Made by a program: the position numbers and the translations under genes. The notes below the pieces were generated by a model. It was not told where the DNA came from and made no database searches. It saw only the letters and a list, made by a program, of their open reading frames with translations. A DNA stretch of 8,437 bases. It comes from Acidobacteriota bacterium (GTDB taxonomy: Bacteria; Actinomycetota; Acidimicrobiia; Acidimicrobiales; UBA8190). The stretch is from assembly GCA_028872975.1 (NCBI GenBank), contig JAGWNV010000096.1:1-8437 (forward strand). Reading direction: 5' to 3'. Shown piece after piece: positions 5,974-8,437 of this stretch; positions within the stretch are counted from its first letter, which is position 1; every line of letters begins with the position of its first letter.

Positions 5974-5988
5974 GCTCCTAAGCGGAGC
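5974..5988. repeat. Inverted repeat over the exporter transcription start
   Basis: GCTCC and GGAGC flank TAAGC, immediately after the TATAGT box and spanning the predicted start near 5980. It resembles the G/A-variant half-site in the neighbouring imperfect repeat. It may be an additional weak regulator contact or simply a leader hairpin. Confidence 0.35.
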
Positions 5989-5990
5989 CA

Positions 5991-6012
5991 CTGTTCCGAT
6001 TATACGGAGCAG
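5991..6012. promoter_or_regulatory. Imperfect inverted repeat, possible second operator O2 on the tetR promoter
   Basis: CTGTTCCG (5991-5998) and CGGAGCAG (6005-6012) are 8-base arms with one mismatch, separated by ATTATA. They use the same TTCCG/CGGA half-sites as the 16-bp palindrome, but in opposite relative orientation. The central six bases read TATAAT on the minus strand, the candidate tetR -10 box. Binding here would be autoregulatory, but the changed half-site orientation makes this less certain than O1. Confidence 0.5.
5999..6004 (-). promoter_or_regulatory. -10 box of the tetR promoter
   Basis: TATAAT on the minus strand is a perfect consensus -10. It would place the tetR start point near 5991, about 68 bases before the chosen GTG at 5923. 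The -35 at the expected distance (TGGATC at 6027-6022) is weak. The tetR and exporter transcripts would overlap in this region. Confidence 0.5.
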
Positions 6013-6047
6013 GTGCCCCCGGATCCAGCGATTCTCCAGGAGCCCCC

Positions 6048-7595
6048 ATGCCCACCACCGACGTCCTCCCGGCACCCGAGCCCACCGCCCCCGGGGCCGA
6101 CCCCAAGCGGTTCCGGGCCCTGGCCGTCATCGCCCTGGCCCAGCTCATGGTGGTCCTCGACGCCTCGGTGGTGATCGTGGCCCTGCCCTCGGCGCAGCGG
6201 GCGCTGCACATCTCTGTCGCCGACCGCCAGTGGGTGGTGACCTGCTACACCCTCGCCTTCGGCACCCTCCTGCTCCTCGGGGGCCGGATCGCCGACTACC
6301 TGGGACGGCGCCGCATGTTCGTGGTCGGGCTGCTCGGCTTCGCCGCCTCCTCCGCCCTCGGCGGCCTGGCCCAGGACCCGGCCATGCTCTACGGCGCCCG
6401 GGTCCTCCAGGGCGCCTTCGCGGCCGTCATGGCCCCCGCCGCCCTGTCGCTCATCAGCACCACCTTCACCGAGCCCAAGGAGCGGGCCCGGGCCTTCGGC
6501 GTCTACGGCGCCATCGCCGGCGGCGGGGCCGCCGTGGGGCTCATCCTGGGCGGCACGCTCACCCAGTTCGCCTCCTGGCGCTGGACGCTGCTCATCAACG
6601 TCCCCATCGCCGCCTTCGCCGCCCTCGCCGCCCGGCGGGTGGTGCGCGAGAGCCGGAGCCCGGCCACCGGCGGCTACGACCTCCTCGGTGCCACCACCGT
6701 CACCGCCGCGCTCTTCATGCTCGTCTACGGGTTCTCGACGGCGGGCACCGACGGCTGGTCCTCGCCGATCACCCTGGCCCTCCTCTCGGCGGCCGTGGCC
6801 GGCCTCGTCACCTTCGTGGCGGTCGAGCTGCGCTCGGCCCATCCGCTGTTCCCCATGCGGGTCGTCCTCGACCGCAACCGGGCCGGCTCGTTCCTCACCT
6901 CGCTGCTCGTGGGCTGCGCCATGCTCGGGACCTTCCTCTTCCTCACCTACTTCTTCCAGGGGACGCTCCACTACTCGGTCGTGCGCACCGGGTTCGCCTT
7001 CCTGCCCTTCTCGGCCGGGATCGTGACCGGCGCCACCGTGTCGAGCCGCCTCCTGCCCCGGGTCGGGCCCCGGACGCTCATGGTGGGGGGCCTCACGGTG
7101 GCGGCGGTGGGCCTGGCGCTCTTCAGCCGGATCCACGTCGACAGCTCCTACCTCGCCCTCGTCCTCCCCGCCGAGCTCGTCGTCAGCCTGGGCATGGGCA
7201 CGACTTTCGTCCCCATGAGCTCGACGGCCCTCGTCGGCGTGGACGCCCGTGACGCCGGCGTGGCCAGCGCCCTCGTGAACACCACCCAGCAGGCCGGCAG
7301 CAGCCTGGGCACGGCGCTTCTCAACACGGTGGCGGCCAGTGCCACGACCTCCTTCGCCCTGGCCCACCCGCGGCTGGCCGGCCTGGCCCGGGTGGCGCCC
7401 GTGCACGGCTACACCACGGGCTTCGCCCTGAGCGCCGGCCTGGTCCTCGCCGCCGCCGTCACCTCCGCCGCCCTGATCAGGGCCGGGCGCGGGGACCTCA
7501 CCCCGGTCCCCGACGCCGACGCCCGCGCCGTGGTGAGCGCGGCGGAGGCCGAGCTCCTCGGGACGGCCCCCGCCCTCAGTGCCGAGCCGGCCTGA
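6048..7595 (+). CDS. DHA2-type MFS multidrug exporter (EmrB/QacA-like)
   Basis: A 515-residue integral membrane protein with about 14 hydrophobic helices, the number and length usual for the DHA2 drug:proton antiporter family. TM1 holds QLMVVLDASVVIVALP (32-47), the family motif D1 (usually L-D-x-T-I-V-N-V-A-L-P), with Asp38 retained. GGRIADYLGRRRMF (78-91) is motif A, between TM2 and TM3. GARVLQGAFAAVMAPAALSL (116-135) is the motif B region with Arg118. GVYGAIAGGGAAVGLILGG (151-169) is motif C, the antiporter signature, followed by SWRWTLLINVPI (176-187). ALVNTTQQAGSSLGTALLNT (408-427) is a typical late DHA2 segment. Helices end near 479, followed by an acidic/Ala cytoplasmic tail. The start ATG at 6048 follows CAGGAG (6037-6042), five bases away. 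The substrate cannot be told; control by the divergent TetR suggests induction by a toxic small molecule. Confidence 0.93.
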   Translation: MPTTDVLPAPEPTAPGADPKRFRALAVIALAQLMVVLDASVVIVALPSAQRALHISVADRQWVVTCYTLAFGTLLLLGGRIADYLGRRRMFVVGLLGFAASSALGGLAQDPAMLYGARVLQGAFAAVMAPAALSLISTTFTEPKERARAFGVYGAIAGGGAAVGLILGGTLTQFASWRWTLLINVPIAAFAALAARRVVRESRSPATGGYDLLGATTVTAALFMLVYGFSTAGTDGWSSPITLALLSAAVAGLVTFVAVELRSAHPLFPMRVVLDRNRAGSFLTSLLVGCAMLGTFLFLTYFFQGTLHYSVVRTGFAFLPFSAGIVTGATVSSRLLPRVGPRTLMVGGLTVAAVGLALFSRIHVDSSYLALVLPAELVVSLGMGTTFVPMSSTALVGVDARDAGVASALVNTTQQAGSSLGTALLNTVAASATTSFALAHPRLAGLARVAPVHGYTTGFALSAGLVLAAAVTSAALIRAGRGDLTPVPDADARAVVSAAEAELLGTAPALSAEPA

Positions 7596-7609
7596 GCTGC
7601 GCGGCGCCG

Positions 7610-8419
7610 TCAGCGCGACGGCCGCAACGACGCCAGGGAGAAGCGTCCCGACCCGCTGAGCGTCGAGGTCCCGAGGGGGCTGGGGCTGCGCACCGTCGTG
7701 CTCCAGGTCCCCTTGACCGGCAGCCCGTCGGTCACCGACACCCAGGTGTCGGCCGTGCTCGTCCCCGTCTGGCCGCCCGTCATCCGGGCGTCCTCCCGGA
7801 AGAGGAGGCAGGCCACCGAGGTGCCGCCGACACGGAGGGTCTCGGCACCGAGGTAGCGGTTCGTGCCGCTCATGAGGACGGTGCCGGTGTCGATGGGCAC
7901 ATTGGTGCCTCGGCAGGCGAAGGAGAACGACGCCCCGGCCGTGAGGGACCGGGGAAGGATCATCTCGACGCAGGTGAAGGTGGCGGTGTCGGCCACGGCG
8001 ATGGCCCCGACGTACCACCGGTACCACCCGGCCCGGCCCGACTCGACGAGGTCGCCGCCCCGGGGGCAGTAGGTGGTGCTCTGCCAGTGGAGGGTGCTGT
8101 AGTCGAGCCGGAAGGTCCAGCAGCCGTCGGGGGAGTAGGACACCGTCCCCGGGAACCGGGGCCCTTCGCGGTGCGACAGGGGCGGGAACGAGAGCTTCTC
8201 CTGGGCGCTGCCCGTGTAGGCGTAGACCCCCACCGCCGGGCGCAGGGCCCCCGGATCGGCCACGGCCGAGGCGCCCGAGCGGAGGCGCTCGAGGGCGTCG
8301 GCCCCCGACACCTGCCGGGGGGCGGCGAACCGCCACTGGTAGAGGAGGCCCCCGCCGGCGACGAGGAGGACGAGCGCCAGCAGCACCACGAGGACGCTCA
8401 CGGCCCGGTGGCGGCGCAC
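7610..8419 (-). CDS. Membrane-anchored extracytoplasmic protein of unknown function
   Basis: A protein of about 269 residues with a short Arg-rich N-terminus (MRRHR), one hydrophobic helix (7-27) and a long exported part. The helix is followed by QWRFAAPRQ with no clear cleavage site, so it is more likely an anchor than a cleaved signal. Residues 60-175 read as beta strands rich in aromatics: VGVYAYTG (63-70), PGTVSYSPDGCWTFRLDY (90-107) and WYRWYVGAIAV (132-142). Cys100, 118, 150, 169 and 204 are the only Cys, and at least two disulfides are possible. Residues 175-265 look like a second beta-rich half, with a T-W-V-S-V-T-D-G-L-P-V-K-G-T stretch (225-238). I do not recognise a family and assign no function. 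The GTG at 8419 has only a weak GGGG before it. The frame is still open to the window edge, so the true start may be outside; a GTG at 8401 is also possible. It is convergent with the exporter, 14 bases apart. Confidence 0.75.
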   Translation of the reverse strand: MRRHRAVSVLVVLLALVLLVAGGGLLYQWRFAAPRQVSGADALERLRSGASAVADPGALRPAVGVYAYTGSAQEKLSFPPLSHREGPRFPGTVSYSPDGCWTFRLDYSTLHWQSTTYCPRGGDLVESGRAGWYRWYVGAIAVADTATFTCVEMILPRSLTAGASFSFACRGTNVPIDTGTVLMSGTNRYLGAETLRVGGTSVACLLFREDARMTGGQTGTSTADTWVSVTDGLPVKGTWSTTVRSPSPLGTSTLSGSGRFSLASLRPSR

Positions 8420-8437
8420 GAGGCCCCGCCGCCCCTC

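Noticed and set aside
5972..7252. A 426-codon plus-strand frame overlapping the MFS gene
   Set aside because: Arg/Pro/His-rich shadow; the frame starting at 6048 has all the MFS motifs and a ribosome binding site.
6000..8336. A 778-codon minus-strand open frame opposite the MFS gene
   Set aside because: It is antisense to the exporter and to part of gene 8, low in complexity (Gly/Glu/His/Arg-rich), and has no family motif. GC-rich DNA often keeps the antisense frame open.

Overview
The window is very GC-rich throughout, with strong G/C preference at third codon positions, GTG starts and one apparently leaderless gene. Together with the gene families present, this points to an actinomycete, possibly an Acidimicrobiia-like lineage. 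That placement is inferred from composition and protein style; there is no rRNA or other marker in the window. I see no mobile element, CRISPR array, tRNA or rRNA, and no stretch over 300 bases without a gene.

Layout. Positions 1-4023 are five genes on the minus strand. In transcription order they are: a single-domain TrmO/TsaA-type tRNA methyltransferase (4023-3556); a secreted CnaB/SpaA-like surface protein with a Thr/Pro-rich stalk and a C-terminal membrane anchor (3371-2670); an amidohydrolase-2-type TIM-barrel protein whose usual metal ligands are mostly replaced (2512-1634); a beta-propeller lipoprotein (1523-375); and the first 92 codons of a secreted Ala/Pro-rich protein that runs off the left edge (278-1). 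Gaps of 96 to 184 bases, several holding GC hairpins, suggest mostly separate transcription units rather than one operon.

From 4144 a plus-strand FAD-dependent oxidoreductase related to sulfide:quinone oxidoreductases starts a few bases after a good -10 box and is probably leaderless. It converges on a minus-strand TetR regulator (5923-5312). That regulator is divergent from a DHA2-type 14-helix MFS exporter (6048-7595). The intergenic region is a compact switch: a near-consensus promoter (TTGACA, 18-base spacer, TATAGT) whose spacer contains a perfect 16-bp palindrome, and a second, imperfect inverted repeat of a related half-site that brackets a perfect TATAAT on the opposite strand. The simplest reading is a TetR repressor controlling the exporter and itself. 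The window ends with a minus-strand, membrane-anchored extracytoplasmic protein of unknown function (8419-7610), whose true start may lie just outside.

Most interesting points: the leader of the CnaB-like gene can form two mutually exclusive structures that share one C tract, one of them covering the ribosome binding site, like a translational riboswitch of no class I recognise. The TetR/MFS operator layout and the amidohydrolase with a degenerate metal site are next. I found no convincing multi-gene new system; these are individual leads.
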